This document shows, in pieces, positions 32,201 through 43,500 of a stretch of DNA of 64,000 nucleotides. Where the stretch lies: NCBI GenBank assembly GCA_029964075.1, contig CM057147.1, positions 18,869,513 through 18,933,512 of the forward strand. Direction: 5' to 3'. The notes under the pieces were generated by a model. It saw only the letters and a program-made list of their open reading frames with translations, was not told the DNA's origin and searched no databases. Position 1 is the first letter of the stretch. Every line of letters begins with the position of its first letter. The position numbers were made by a program, and so were the translations under genes. Origin of the DNA: Patiria pectinifera (Eukaryota > Echinodermata > Asteroidea > Valvatida > Asterinidae).

Positions 32201-32923
32201 CCCATGCATTCGTAGTCCTCTCTCGACTGATCCCAGTCGACCTCCAGATGATCCTGGAACGAAGGGAAATGCAAGCAGTCAGCCATTAGGACTTGAAATT
32301 GGCCTCCTTTTCTCAAGGAGCGGTATCATATGACATTTGGACTCCTACTAAATCTAGCTGGTCTCTTTTACCTTATATGGACTTATCCCTCACACGTGAC
32401 CTAACGTATGTCCACTAATGCATGCGCAATATGGGGTCTACCCGATGTTCCCCAATACCTATGTTCCCTAAAATCTTTAGGGTTAGGGTTGGGGATTGAG
32501 GGTTAGATGGTTAAGGTTAGAGGGTTAGATGGTTAAGGTTAGGGTTAGGGTTGGCGAACATAGGTATGCACCCCGCAATACAACCCATGAGTCCTTTTTT
32601 CATATCGTCGAACTACGTCGTTCAGAACGATTGCAACAGTCAGTCTTGGACTCAGTCGCTCCTGTTTGAAACCTCAAACTTTCAAAGATGTTTTGGAACA
32701 CCCAAAAAGAACGGACTTGAAATAGTATAGAACTTTAATTGATTTGTGTTACAGTCCTCACCCTGGCGTTATCGCACTGGTCGTTGGGGATACCCATCGG
32801 CACCCCTCCGTGCATGTCACCGTCGTCTTGCGTTCTATAGTGCCACTCGCCTTGTCCCTTGGTCTGTGTGACAGCCGCGACAACGACCACGACCATTACT
32901 TGATACGACAGCCACTTCATCAT
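29051..32923 (-). CDS. TP53I13: DUF3105 protein, TP53I13-like (3 exons)
   Basis: Three minus-strand exons join in phase 0: 32762-32923, 30586-30849 and 29051-29287, about 220 residues. The start is ATGATGAAG at 32,923; the leader WLSYQVMVVVVVAAV is a likely signal peptide. Mature landmarks: DQCDNAR, CLPEPITYRDPIPTSG, HRPLWAKFGEY, YLPKQRWLHNLEHG, VFLYHPC, and FVVLTYGCKLLLPYVD. The H-R-P-L-W, LEHG and YHPC motifs are those of the DUF3105 family, whose vertebrate member is TP53I13. Function is poorly known; a role in the secretory pathway or at the membrane is an inference from the leader. I see no membrane segment after the domain. The last exon may end at the TGA at 29,051 or splice at CCCCG|GTAACA (29,110). 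A small exon inside the first intron cannot be excluded. It lies tail-to-tail with MED15. Confidence 0.82.
30586..30849 (-). CDS. TP53I13: TP53I13-like exon 2 (DUF3105 core)
   Basis: 88 codons between CTACCGACAG and AACG|GTAAGA on the minus strand. It carries CLPEPITY, IPTSGAHRPLW, RWLHNLEHG and FLYHPC, the diagnostic core of the family. Confidence 0.88.
31382..31809. mobile_element. Inverted-repeat element with GGTGAGGTG minisatellite arms
   Basis: TAGTGTATTGTGAGCATTTT with GACCCCCGTT at the left is mirrored by AACGGGGGTC and AAATACTCACAGTACACTA at the right. Both arms carry GAGGTGGTAAGGTGG-type repeats in opposite orientation. A tRNA-like stretch lies between them (31,595-31,665, minus strand). 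It sits in intron 1 of the TP53I13-like gene. Confidence 0.65.
32320..32610 (+). mobile_element. Four-copy dispersed family, copy 2, interrupted by TTAGGG tract
   Basis: CGGTATCATATGACATTTGG, GACTCC, CTCACACGTGACC, TGCATGCGCAATA and, after about 140 bp of inserted telomere-like and unique sequence, CCCATGAGTCC with TTCATATCG. Confidence 0.6.
32477..32553 (+). repeat. Interstitial telomere-like TTAGGG tract
   Basis: TTAGGGTTAGGGTTGGGG and further GGTTAGATGGTTAAGG and TTAGGGTTAGGG runs, degenerate and about 75 bp long, inside a copy of the four-member dispersed family (32,320-32,610). Confidence 0.65.
32762..32923 (-). CDS. TP53I13: TP53I13-like exon 1 (signal peptide)
   Basis: 54 codons from ATG to CCAGG|GTGAGG. 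A run of valines and alanines forms the hydrophobic core of a signal peptide. TTGTACTCAG just upstream could be an acceptor for a 5'UTR intron. Confidence 0.7.
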
Positions 32924-33147
32924 GATGTAATCTGAGTACAAAATTCAATATCATCCTGGATTTTTTTACATTGGCTTATCTACACTCATTCAAAAAAGAA
33001 AGTCCCCCTTAATACTTTTTTGTCTAACTTTAAAACTACTGGGCACATCTTGCTCAAAATACGACTTATCAGTACAGAAATTCCTTAGCAATCCAGCCAC
33101 ACTCTTTGTTTGGCCCCAAAACAGTGATAATGTGTACAAAATTATGC

Positions 33148-33269
33148 AATTTATGACAAACGGTACCGAAAAAATGTTGCACTTTTGTGTATACGTGCAA
33201 GGTGAGTTTGAACCACAACTTGCACGTATACAAAAGTGCAACTGTTTTCTGTATCATTTGTCATAAATT
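33148..33269. repeat. Long near-perfect hairpin
   Basis: A left arm of about 54 bp (AATTTATGACAAACGG ... GTTGCACTTTTGTGTATACG) is mirrored by a right arm (CGTATACAAAAGTGCAAC ... TTTGTCATAAATT) around a 16-base loop. It may be a small palindromic element or a hairpin transcript. Confidence 0.7.
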
Positions 33270-33829
33270 AGTTAGTTTGATAGTTTTTCGACAAATTGTT
33301 GAAATGCACCGCCCCTCCCACTCCCGCAATTAAAAATTTTACGAGGTCAGAAAATGTTATGGTCCACTTTGGTAGTAAATTGGCAGTTGTATACCGCCTG
33401 CAAATAAAATCCCCAACGCTACTGGCCTGCTGAATAAATTAGACAATTAAATTTGTGTGTGTGTGTCCTACGAACCAATATTATCCGATAGTCACATTTG
33501 TGCTGAATTGTCATGCTGATTAATCTTGTCATTTTACGTAGTTTGATAGTGAAAATGACAGTAAAAATGTATTAAATCATAATACTGGTTTAGATCATCA
33601 ACAAAGGGGGTTATAGAAAGCGAAGCGCACGCGTGGCAGCTCGTAACCTCGCGTTTTTATTGAATTTTCCAAAGCGTTGCACTGACACGGATAAGCATGT
33701 AGGCCTGTACACAAACATTTGATACAATCAAATTAGAGAGATCGGTTCGATCTTGAGATTCGAAGGTACTCGGAGTTTGAATAATATTTGGCCCAATAGA
33801 GTAGACGTCTCGTTTCCCTTAAAGGTACG

Positions 33830-34026
33830 CTGTAAAAAAGTTGGGCAAAATGGGTTGATTATTCGACCATTGCTCGTCGAATTATCAACTGCATGCCAAC
33901 ACTCTTGGGCAAATTCTTCCCAATAGTTTGACAGTTTTTACCCAATTCAACCCAATATGAGGTAATTTCATACCAATGCTGGGTAAATGATATTGCCCAA
34001 CAATGTTTTATCCAACCTTTTTACAG
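33830..34026. mobile_element. Small palindromic MITE (CTGTAAAAAAGTTGG ends)
   Basis: CTGTAAAAAAGTTGGGCAAA at the left is mirrored by TGCCCAACAATG ... CCAACCTTTTTACAG at the right; about 200 bp. Confidence 0.65.
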
Positions 34027-34424
34027 TTTACACGCAGGATCATTTGCTATGTGTGACTTTTGTTTTCGCTCAAGCAACAAAACTGCTCAAATTTAAAGCC
34101 GCATAACAACCTTTTAAACGTTATATTTAGTGGATGTTGTATATAGTAGTTATAAGCACTGATTATCTTCTAATATACATTTGAGAAAACGAAGTAAACC
34201 CATGCATATTGTTTGCTTTCGTAAATGTATTTCGTTGCTGGCGCTAACTATTCAAAAAAAATGTTTATATTTTGAATTTCACCCTCAATCCTTCCATCAG
34301 CATTGGGGACATGATTCTCATTCAGCCGGATTGTGTATAGGGCTACGTGACTTCGAGGTCAATGCTTAATGGATGTCGTCAAATAAAAAGAAAAATGCCA
34401 GCGGGCACACTTTTTTAAACCACC

Positions 34425-34752
34425 CAGTGGTGCACCCGGGGGGGGGGGGGCTTGAACCCCCCAAGAGGTTGTCAGTTTGGTGTTTTTTGGGGGTAATTTT
34501 TTTTAGAATTAATGTCCGAGATTTGCCCTTGATGATATGTGGCCTATTTTCGAGTAGTATAATAGGGGTGCCAGTGGCGCCACCAACGTCAAAATAGTCC
34601 GGCCCCCCCCCCCCCCCAAAAAAACCATTTTTTTTCTGCGGCTAAAAATTTTGGGCAACATTTTTTTGAAAAAATATTAAATTTATATAAAAAATTTGAA
34701 GAAAAAAAATGTGAGGCCCCCCACCCCCAGTCAAATCCTGGGTGTGCCACTG
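34425..34752. mobile_element. hAT-type MITE with near-perfect 8-bp duplication
   Basis: CAGTGGTGCACCCGGG and CCTGGGTGTGCCACTG are inverted ends, flanked by AAACCACC (34417-34424) and AAACAACC (34753-34760). The interior has long G and C runs and no coding frame. Confidence 0.75.
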
Positions 34753-36589
34753 AAACAACCTTCAGTGATTGTTTTCTTCGAAATGATACAATTTCAAGTG
34801 GAATAATTTCACACAGTATTAATTGGTGCCAGTCCTGTCTTCACTTTGAGCATATGGCCCGTTTTTATTTTATATTTTGTTTTCTATAAATTATTGGTCG
34901 GGTATGTTTGCGAGTACCAACGTTTCTATACGTGCATTGAAAATGCGCATTGAGTTAAACCAGCCGGACCTCATGTCCTCAGTCACCCGTTATATAAAAT
35001 GATTATTTTATCTGACTGCAAACAAGAATGCATTTATTTAATTAACGGAAAAACATCACTTGCAAATCTGACGAAATGGCATTAAGATTACACAAAGCAA
35101 CTTGATTCTGTATAACACCGTTGGAAATAATGTAATTGAATGCATCATTGTTAAATTTCCGTGCTGGGGTTGTTTTAATTTAGAATGCGCGAGAGATGCT
35201 GGAAATAATCAGTTACACAGCACAATATGCCAAGTCAAGTTACTATCAAATTAGGGCATCAGCACCTGTCGGAAATACGTGGCATTTGTCATGTACAGCT
35301 GTCCATACGTGACTGCACTGACATCAAGAGTAATGTAATTTTGTTTGCCAGAGTGGGAACTTAACATGTGTGCGGTACAGAATTTTCCTTAACGCCACAT
35401 TACGTGTATGTGGTTCATGGGTATAGGCCTACTTGATTTTTTTAGAAGCCATATGTCAGTACACGTTTATAGGCCTATTACAATAACATGCACCTTTCGT
35501 GCTGCCCTATACACAATAGATTTTCGCTCTTACTTGATGCATAGTGAACATATTAAAATAAAGAAATAACAGTGTTTCAAAAAGCGAAATAAAATATAGC
35601 CTATTAGCCACGAATTAAATAAAGATGGGCTGTTTCTCCCAACCTCTGGTTTACAAAATGTTAATGTACAGAAATTATGTTCGTGCTGTACTCTGTGCGG
35701 TAATTTAACCGCATGAAATATTAAGTCTCACGATTTCAGTGAGAAACGTAAGATATCATTTAAGATACTGAATTTTAAACCTTGTCAATTTCTTCCCCCC
35801 CCCCCAATTAATTTAGTTAAGGGTCTGAACCCCATTGACAGGAGTCTTATACGAATTTGACATTTCTCTTTTATGAATCGTCGTTCGTATTTCTTGCCAG
35901 GTTATTTCTGATTTAATATTTGCGTTGATATTAAATATCCAAATGTAATTTATGAATTCGATGTAATATTGTTTGTGATTGATATTAACTTTTCGATGTG
36001 TATGCGGTTCTATGGTTATAAAATTACAATGGTTAGTGTATGGCTAGTTTTATTCTTGTAACGTCCGCATCCAAGCTTAAAGTTCATTCGGACCCCATAA
36101 AACGAAGTGAATAATTACTTCAATTACTATTAAGGGGCATACAATTAACGAGCAAACTGTGCAATATTGAATGAAATTTCTTTGTGAAAAAAAAAACATA
36201 ATTTGCGTAATTAACGAACACATGCATATGAGCAATCACGGTTGGCAAACATGGGCAAGAAATTTACAATTATAGGCAATATCAAGGGTGAGCGCTTACC
36301 GTAGCTATGCAGTCTTGTGCTTTATTCTAATGGCTGCGCGGCTGACGTGATGACATTACAAGACGACAACCATTAAAAACCGAGTGTCTTTTAATAGAGA
36401 ACAGCAGCCCCCGATGATTGTGTGAGTGGTTGCCAGGTGTTAATGATGACGATGAGGCGGCTATAGGCGCAGTCTTAGGTTCTTGGAGGATACATCAACA
36501 GTTACAGAGCCATCTGTATCTCCGTTTGCATTACACCTCCGCAATGGACGTATTATTAGCTGTGTTCTCAGCCATATGGTGAGCGGTCG

Positions 36590-37085
36590 GTGTTTGATTC
36601 CCTAATGTTTTCGTGGTCAGAAAACAGCCGTTTAACTCACTCTTTATCTCCCACATGGGCAGTTACGCATGCTTCGTTCTTGCCTCGGCATCGTTCTGCT
36701 CTGTGTGAGAATGCACATTTCATATCATGAATATTCATGTTCCTTATTACATTTTGTATTTAGTGTTCTGTTTCCTAATGATGTCGTGGTCAAAAAACAG
36801 CCGTTTAATTCACCGTTTATCTCCCAGACATGGTCAATTACGCACGCTCCTTGCCTGAGCATCGTTCTGCTCTGCGTGAGAAGGCATTTCATCTAATGAA
36901 TATTCATGTTCCTGATTATTTAGTGTTCGGTTTCCTAATGCTGTCGTCAGTAAACAGCCATTTTTCATCCTGTTTGACATGGTCAATAATTACGCATGCT
37001 TCTTGCTGAGCATCGGTTGTCTGTGCTGTGTGATAATACACGTGGATTTCATCTCATGAATATTCACATTTCTGATTATTTTATT
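36590..37085 (+). repeat. Three ~165-bp tandem repeats, each with an ATGAATATTCA palindrome
   Basis: Each unit runs CCTAATG(n)TGTCGT, AACAGCCGTTTAA, TTTATCTCCCA, ATGGTCAATTACGCA, GAGCATCGTTCTGCTCTG and ATGAATATTCATG (36727, 36896, 37056), with progressive divergence. The array is about 3 kb upstream of the DHRS12 TATA box. Confidence 0.75.
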
Positions 37086-38439
37086 TCGTTGTTACCTGTT
37101 CTATTAATATTTACCTTCAGTCGTGACGTCATCACTTGACATTTACCGCGACAGACATTGATTTTTGTTTAGCGCGTTGATTTTACTAACGTGCTCGGTA
37201 ATGTTGAGTGACAAAGAATAAGTTGTTTTCGTCGATTTGTGTTAAAATCACAGCAGTGGCGCGTGTGCTGGAATTAAAATGCCAAAACTGTTGATTCGGC
37301 ATGTACGTTTTGGAACTTTGTTAATACAGGTTTTCCCGGCCAATTTCCTAAAATGTTCATTTACTACTGAAATCGGGCATTCAGTTTCGTCTGAATTTGA
37401 GAATCGCTCTGGAACACGAGTTTCATTTTCGCTACCAGCGCATTCGAATCCATTTCAGCTCATCAATTAAGTGATTGAGCAGCACCTTTTGTTCATGTTC
37501 ATTCAGATTCGTTTACAAGACTTTTTTTCGCTTTTAGAGAGCAGTTTCAAACATTGACCATTCCATTTCACTTTTAGTTTCATGTTATGTGATCTAATCT
37601 GCTATTTTGAACGAGAAAAACGTACTTTTGATTGCACATTCACGAAATTGTATTCCAAAACTCTGCGCGAAAAGGTATGCTTGCGCAAATGAAAGCACAG
37701 GTAACGTAAGTGGCCGTCTGTTTCTCAAAACCGAATGCACGGACAATAAAAACGATTAAACTTTCGTTGAATTGAAATGGGAAAGACGTGCATTCATATT
37801 CAGACGAAAACGAATGACCGATTTTCAGAAATGAATGAACATTTCAGGAAATTGGCCGGGAAAACCTATACATGTACTAGATTTAAAAGAAATTCTGAAC
37901 GCGGCAACTCTCGTTTTTCAAGTTCACCATCGCGTAAGGGGGGGACGGGTACCCATTGTGTTCCTCCTCCTTCCACTCAGAATTTGGAGAAGGGAAAGTG
38001 CTTCGTATATTGCTTGATCCTTTGACCAAACTCAAGAATATCCCTCTGGGAATAAGGGACCTCACGTGCACCCTTTCCCTCCCGCCTTACCACTACAGGG
38101 TGAGTAAAAAAAAACCTGAAACCTAAATGTCGGGACCATTGTTTAAGTGAAGTTCTGCCTGTAGCACTTTCATTCAAAATCTAGGATATGAAAGCCCAAT
38201 TCATAAGCTTTCTTTTAGTACAAGAATCATTCAAATCACTCATGTAGACTACTTTTCAAGTTACAGAATTTTAAACACAACCACTGTGTTAAGGTTCTGT
38301 CCACAGATCACAAAAAAGTTAGTGTTCTTTCAGCAAAACGAAAACAAATCACATACGGATGTAATTAATTTAATATAGCTCTATGTCGCAAACCTACTTC
38401 CTACAAAACGCACGTGATATAATGTACTAACATTTTGAG

Positions 38440-38630
38440 TTTGAAAATCTAGTTTCAAAATGCTCCTGTTTTTAGTAAAGTCCATATATCTATTTCGTGA
38501 GACCATTGGGGAGCCCCGTGAAGACGTATGTAATCTTTTGTTCCCTATTATACACATGTCTCCACAGGGTACCGTGTATCAGATTACGAGAACAAAGAAA
38601 TGACTCCACAGGGATACGCATTTCAGTCTG
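38440..38630. repeat. Rearranged copy of the GTCTCCACAGGAAT repeat family
   Basis: TTTCAAAATGCTCCTG, AGTCCATATATCTATTTCGTG and AATCTTTTGTTCCCTATT match the 55,465 copy. Then GAGAACAAAGAAATGACTCC matches the opposite strand, so the copy is folded on itself. Confidence 0.6.
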
Positions 38631-38924
38631 AAAAGATGTGTTCACCGGCTGACGTAGGCCTAATGCTGCAAACTTACACACTCTACAAATTGACTCGTAA
38701 TCCGAGTCCTTTCGCCCTTTATGCTTTTTTACGGTCAAATATGACGCTTTTTCTTGTTAACGTGACACTTTTCTGTACAATAGTTTTTACACGAAAACCT
38801 TGGCAAAGTAATAAACATGTCAAATTTCGTCCTGAAATTAAGTGCTATAGGCGAATAGAACCTATTCTGCGTATCGCCTGTATCGTCACATGTCAGTCAA
38901 ACGGTGCCCTCTATGTAACCAACG

Positions 38925-39062
38925 TCTAATAGCATGCACATTTCATACGATCCCGCGCGCCAGGCAATCAGAGTCGACTTTGGAAATTGTGACGTCAGTT
39001 CGACTAGAAATGTGGACTAAAAAGATGTTGATTGGTCAATTTGGCTGCCAAGTTTTTGTAAA
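38925..39062 (-). repeat. Second copy of the CRE-bearing dispersed repeat
   Basis: The reverse complement matches 2174-2302: GACCAATCAACATC, TTAGTCCAC, TGACGTCACAATTT, AAGTCGACTC and TGCATGC ... TTAGACG. It sits about 600 bp upstream of the DHRS12 TATA box. Confidence 0.6.
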
Positions 39063-39633
39063 TTACAACATCGGGTTACCGAAGACCCGATAGAGGGCGC
39101 CCTCTGAATGGTCAGAATCTCGAAGTCGAGAGGCAGTCTTGTTTTGCATAATTAATCGCTGAATATGCTCGCATATCATAGGCACTTGCGGTGCAAGAGG
39201 ATATTCCATATAAAATAAAAACTGGGAACACAAAACCCGGTGAAGGACTTTTCACAATGAAAACTGCATTTTCCCGTATACGTCGTGTACACAGAGCAGA
39301 ATTATCATTTGTACATATGAATTACTTAGCCATAATTCCAAAACCCTTTGACCTATAGTCATGAATTTCTTGGGTATGTTAATGATGAGTTGCTCTATGC
39401 ATGTACCGAGTTTCAAAATTGTTCGTCACTCGATGGCCGAGAACTTAGGGGGGGGGGGCGGAATCCTTCGGCTGAGAGATGGTCAAAATAACCCGGCTCT
39501 TTTAGGATCAATGGCCCATAAGATACGTTTTATGTTACCAGCAATTTTCTTTGCTGGCAGCATATTTATGACTCGGAGTACATAATATATAAACTAGTAT
39601 AAATACATGTAGTATGAACGTGGTGTAGAGAAG

Positions 39634-39640
39634 TATAAAA
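39634..39640 (+). promoter_or_regulatory. DHRS12: TATA box of DHRS12
   Basis: TATAAAA lies about 85 bp before a consensus donor (CAAAG|GTAAGT at 39,726). A start site near 39,665 would give a roughly 60-base non-coding first exon that splices to the exon with the ATG. Confidence 0.55.
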
Positions 39641-39664
39641 TGCTGGTGCGTAGCTTCAGCGCAT

Positions 39665-39725
39665 AGTTTTGGTTGTGTCTTGTTGAGCGACTCCTGTGAG
39701 CTTTTGAACTGCTCGTACAGCAAAG
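39665..39725 (+). other. DHRS12: DHRS12 non-coding first exon (5'UTR)
   Basis: The segment between the predicted start and the donor CAGCAAAG|GTAAGTC contains no ATG. The matching acceptor is GTGTTTTAG at 40,492-40,500, 17 bp upstream of the DHRS12 ATG. Confidence 0.5.
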
Positions 39726-39991
39726 GTAAGTCTTCTATGCATTCGAATTGTTACTTCGTATACAATTCACATTTTACTCATAAGTCATCATTATGGGCTC
39801 GGCATGCTTGTATAGTTTAAGGCGATGTATTAGAATTACGAATTTTTTTTCCAGGAGAAGTTGGCATTTACTAGTTACAAAGATACGTAGGAACAGTTAT
39901 TTCATCTTCAGTTTCACAGGCCTACAAGCACCTCTTAAACATTCACGTGAATAAATACCATAGGAAACTGTGTGTATAAAATGTGTGTCGT

Positions 39992-40281
39992 GACTGAGGC
40001 TCGAACCTCAGTGTAATATAGCTCTGTTCACAAGACTCTGAGGCTCGAACCTCAGTGCAATATAGCTCTGTTCACAAGACTCTGAGGCTCGAACCTCAGT
40101 GCAATATAGCTCTGTTCACAAGACTCTGAGGCTCGAACCTCAATGCAATATAGCTCTGTTCACAAGACTGAGGCTCGAACCTTAGTGCAATACAGCTCTG
40201 TTCACAAGGCTCATGAGGCTCGAACCTCAGTGCAATATAGTTTTGTTCACAAAACTCTGAGGCCCGAACCTCAGTGCAATA
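39992..40281 (+). repeat. 44-bp tandem repeat x7 with hairpin core in DHRS12 intron 1
   Basis: Seven copies of a ~44-bp unit: CTGAGGCTCGAACCTCAG (a perfect short hairpin TGAGG/CCTCA), then TGCAATATAGCTCTG and TTCACAAGACT. Units range from 40 to 46 bp. Confidence 0.85.
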
Positions 40282-40517
40282 TCTGAAATCACGAGAGAAA
40301 TACAAAATTAGGAAAGAATATCAAGAAGACAAAATGTATTTCTTTTTATTCTAGCTCACGATCCTTCTGAGTATATCTGAAATGTTCTGCCTAAAGGATC
40401 ACTGAAAACAATAAAGAAATATATCGTGATAATATAGGAAACGCGACATATCTCATGATCATGGTTTGAGTGCGGGTTTTATTTTTATACTGTGTTTTAG
40501 ACTTAAGTTGTTGAGAC

Positions 40518-43500
40518 ATGAAGGATTTCAATAATCCAGAATTCGGCTTCCCAGGAGATGAATGCTTCAGGTGAGTTTCAGTTGATTACAATTATACCAA
40601 GGCTATATTTATTTTTGGCGATTGTAAAAAGAGAAAGCAAACATTAAGAATTTACCGGTCATAATTTTACTACACCGGGTTGGTAATTGTGAATTTGATT
40701 ATACAAAAAGAAAAGAACTCTCTAAATTCCAAAGAGTGAAATTAAGGACTAAACGTTTTAGAGTGAAAATCACTCTCATTTTCGATTGACAAAAAAAAAA
40801 CGAAAAATGAACCACTTCAGTCGAAGCTCGAGTGGAACCTCGATCTTTACGATTGAAGAAATTTCACTCTAAAACGGCTAGTCCCTAGTTTCCGACTGTG
40901 GGAGTGAATCTTCACTCGAACGGAGTAAATTTTCACTCTTTAGAATTTAAAGAGAACATTTTCTCCTCTTCTTAATTTAAGAACTCACATTTGTTGGCTT
41001 TCAAAAAGTCGTTTAGCCATTTCTGACTTTGATTCATCCGAGGTCTGAATTTGTACTTTCCTTTTTTCATACTTTCTTTCAAGGGTCGGGTTCGCGGAGG
41101 CTTCCAAGAGTTTTGACCCTGCAGCATTAGACGTAGACCTCACGGGAAAAGCATACATGGTGACTGGAGCCAATACGGGGATCGGGAAAAGCATCACCTT
41201 GGAACTCGCAAAAAGAGGTTTAAACCTGACCAAAAAAATGGCGTGCTTTTCATGCTTTCAGATTTTGTTGTTATTTAGGTCTTTGGCCTGTTGATGTTGG
41301 ACGTTAGCTCCAAGGCTCGGGCTAAGTTATATTTATAACACCGATTGCATTTCTTTTAAGGCGGTCGAGTCCACATGTTGACTTTGAACGAGGATCAGGC
41401 GACGCGTACGGAGATTGTGACTAGCAGCGGCAACGAGGTAGGATAACAGTTCTTGTTGATATCCATAACTTTAAGGAAGACTAATGGAGATCAATTGTAA
41501 TGCAGTATACCGGAGCATTATATATTGCGCACGTATCTACCAACAATAGGTACTCAAGGCGCTGGTAAATATGTCTATGTATTATGTCTAGGCAGGTAAG
41601 TGAAGTTTTATGAGAAATACGAGACCCATTATGTTGCACCTTTAACACCAGCAGTAGTATAGTACGTCGGGTGCCCGGTAGAAGGGCATATGAGCGTTAT
41701 GACGCAAAAATCATTTTCAAGAAAATTGCATTGAAAGGTTCCATTGTTCCCCTGCGCGCATTTTGAAATAAATGTTTAAATTTCATTAAAACGGATGCAG
41801 TTTTCTGCATATGCCCTTTTGCTGGGAACATTTTGGTCATTACGCGCTATTGCATAATATGCCCTTCTGCCGGGCACATGACGACTGTAGTAGTTTATGG
41901 GTTACAAAATGCTGGTAGCCTAGTGTCTGCGGTTGTGCGCATTATAACTACCATCTAAAATTGAAGGTCTACCAAGGAGTTACCTTCAACTGAAAGAGGC
42001 GGACGAAGAAGAACCCGCACAAAACCAAAGGGTGATGGGCACATCGCTGATGATGTGGTCTGGGCTTGCCAGGGCACTGTCTAACGACGTGAGAGAGAGA
42101 GAGAGAGAGAGATGGTAAGAGTATACCGTGGCTAGTACATACATACATTTTGTAGTTTTTAAGATTTACAATTACAGAAAGTTTGTAATGAAGATCAGTA
42201 TTTATAAGGTCGTTGAATGAGCCGTTTTCATGTTTGATCGTCACTGATAAAACTACATTCCCATTTTTGACATGTCGTTCAAAAACGGTACAGGTTTGAA
42301 ATATCATAAACTCGGTGACAAAAACAAATTGGCACGGGGGGAAAAACGCATCGGATATACGGCAAAGACCAAAGTAAGGATTTGCATCGCAGACTGATCT
42401 CCATGTTTAAAACTCTGGAAAGCTCATAGGCTATATATCGGACCTTAATCATGCTTCCACCATTTTAGTCATATTCCCTGTATCCAATAACAGTACTGAA
42501 TGATAATGTTTTTGTGCAAAAAGGAACCAGACTGTTTTTCCATCCAGCCTCGCTTTGGTTACTTTGATTTTGAGTGGGAAAAATCAAGATGGCCGCAACA
42601 TGATAATGATCTATTGCGAGCTGTACACGTACACTTTAAGCCAGGGGCGGCGGTACGCTTTTCAAACTCGGGGCAACACCAAAAAGGGGCACTTGCTCAG
42701 AAAAAGGGGCACCTTCTGTCTGTGTAAACGTGGAGGAAAAGAATATGGCCCCGTTCATTTAAACCTATATGACGAGGAACAATAATATTATGAATACGTT
42801 GTCCATATCTATATATATTTCTTTTACCTGGTCAGGCGCGGATCCAGAGGGGGAAAAATTCTCATACAAATTCCTAAAAAAATAAGTCCCCCCCCCCTGT
42901 GACACCCCCCACAAATTATACTGGTGTAATGTCCGCCTGTTCCAAATACGGTACACCACTCTGTAATGAGTGTTAATAATCGTCGAATTTGAACAGCACC
43001 CCCTATTGAAATCGGAACCAGAGGGACACTGTTGCCATTGATGGCCAATTCAGTGACCATTTTTTTTGATTCGCGTGAAGAGTACTTTTTTAGGGCCGGT
43101 TTTTCCATCTTGAGAGGGGGCACAAATTATTTTAATGTTGCGAGCTGGGCACTAATTGTGCTTTCGCTCGAGGGGTAGTTTTCCATCGTGAGAAGTTATC
43201 GCGAGAGGAGCACTATTATTTTTGATGGCCTCTTTTCCATCTCGAGAGGGCCACAATTTTTGCGAGAGGGGTATTTGTGCTTTCGAGGGGTAGCTTTCTA
43301 TCTCGAGAAGGTGCACAATCTTGTTAATTTGAGAGGGGTACTCGTGTTTTTGAGGGGCCGCAGTTTTCCATGCGCGATCATAATGCTTTCATACGTGTGC
43401 GTTTGAGGGGCAGTTTTGTTTTCATCTCGAGGGGGCACATTTATAACCGCGAGAGGGGCACTTTTGTTGGCCTGGGAAAATCCGGGGGTGGGGGTGGGCA

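Larger units (their letters stand above)
32924..39633. other. Intergenic region between TP53I13-like gene and DHRS12
   Basis: The two genes are transcribed away from each other across 6.7 kb. No exon is supported. Contents: a hairpin at 33,148, MITEs at 33,830 and 34,425, a repeat-poor AT-rich stretch (34,760-36,580), the 165-bp triplication at 36,590, and repeats at 38,440 and 38,925. Shared regulation is possible, but nothing here demonstrates it. Confidence 0.55.

Noticed and set aside
39992-40281. CRISPR-like regular repeats
   Set aside because: Units are contiguous with no unique spacers and the DNA is eukaryotic; it is an ordinary tandem repeat with a hairpin core.
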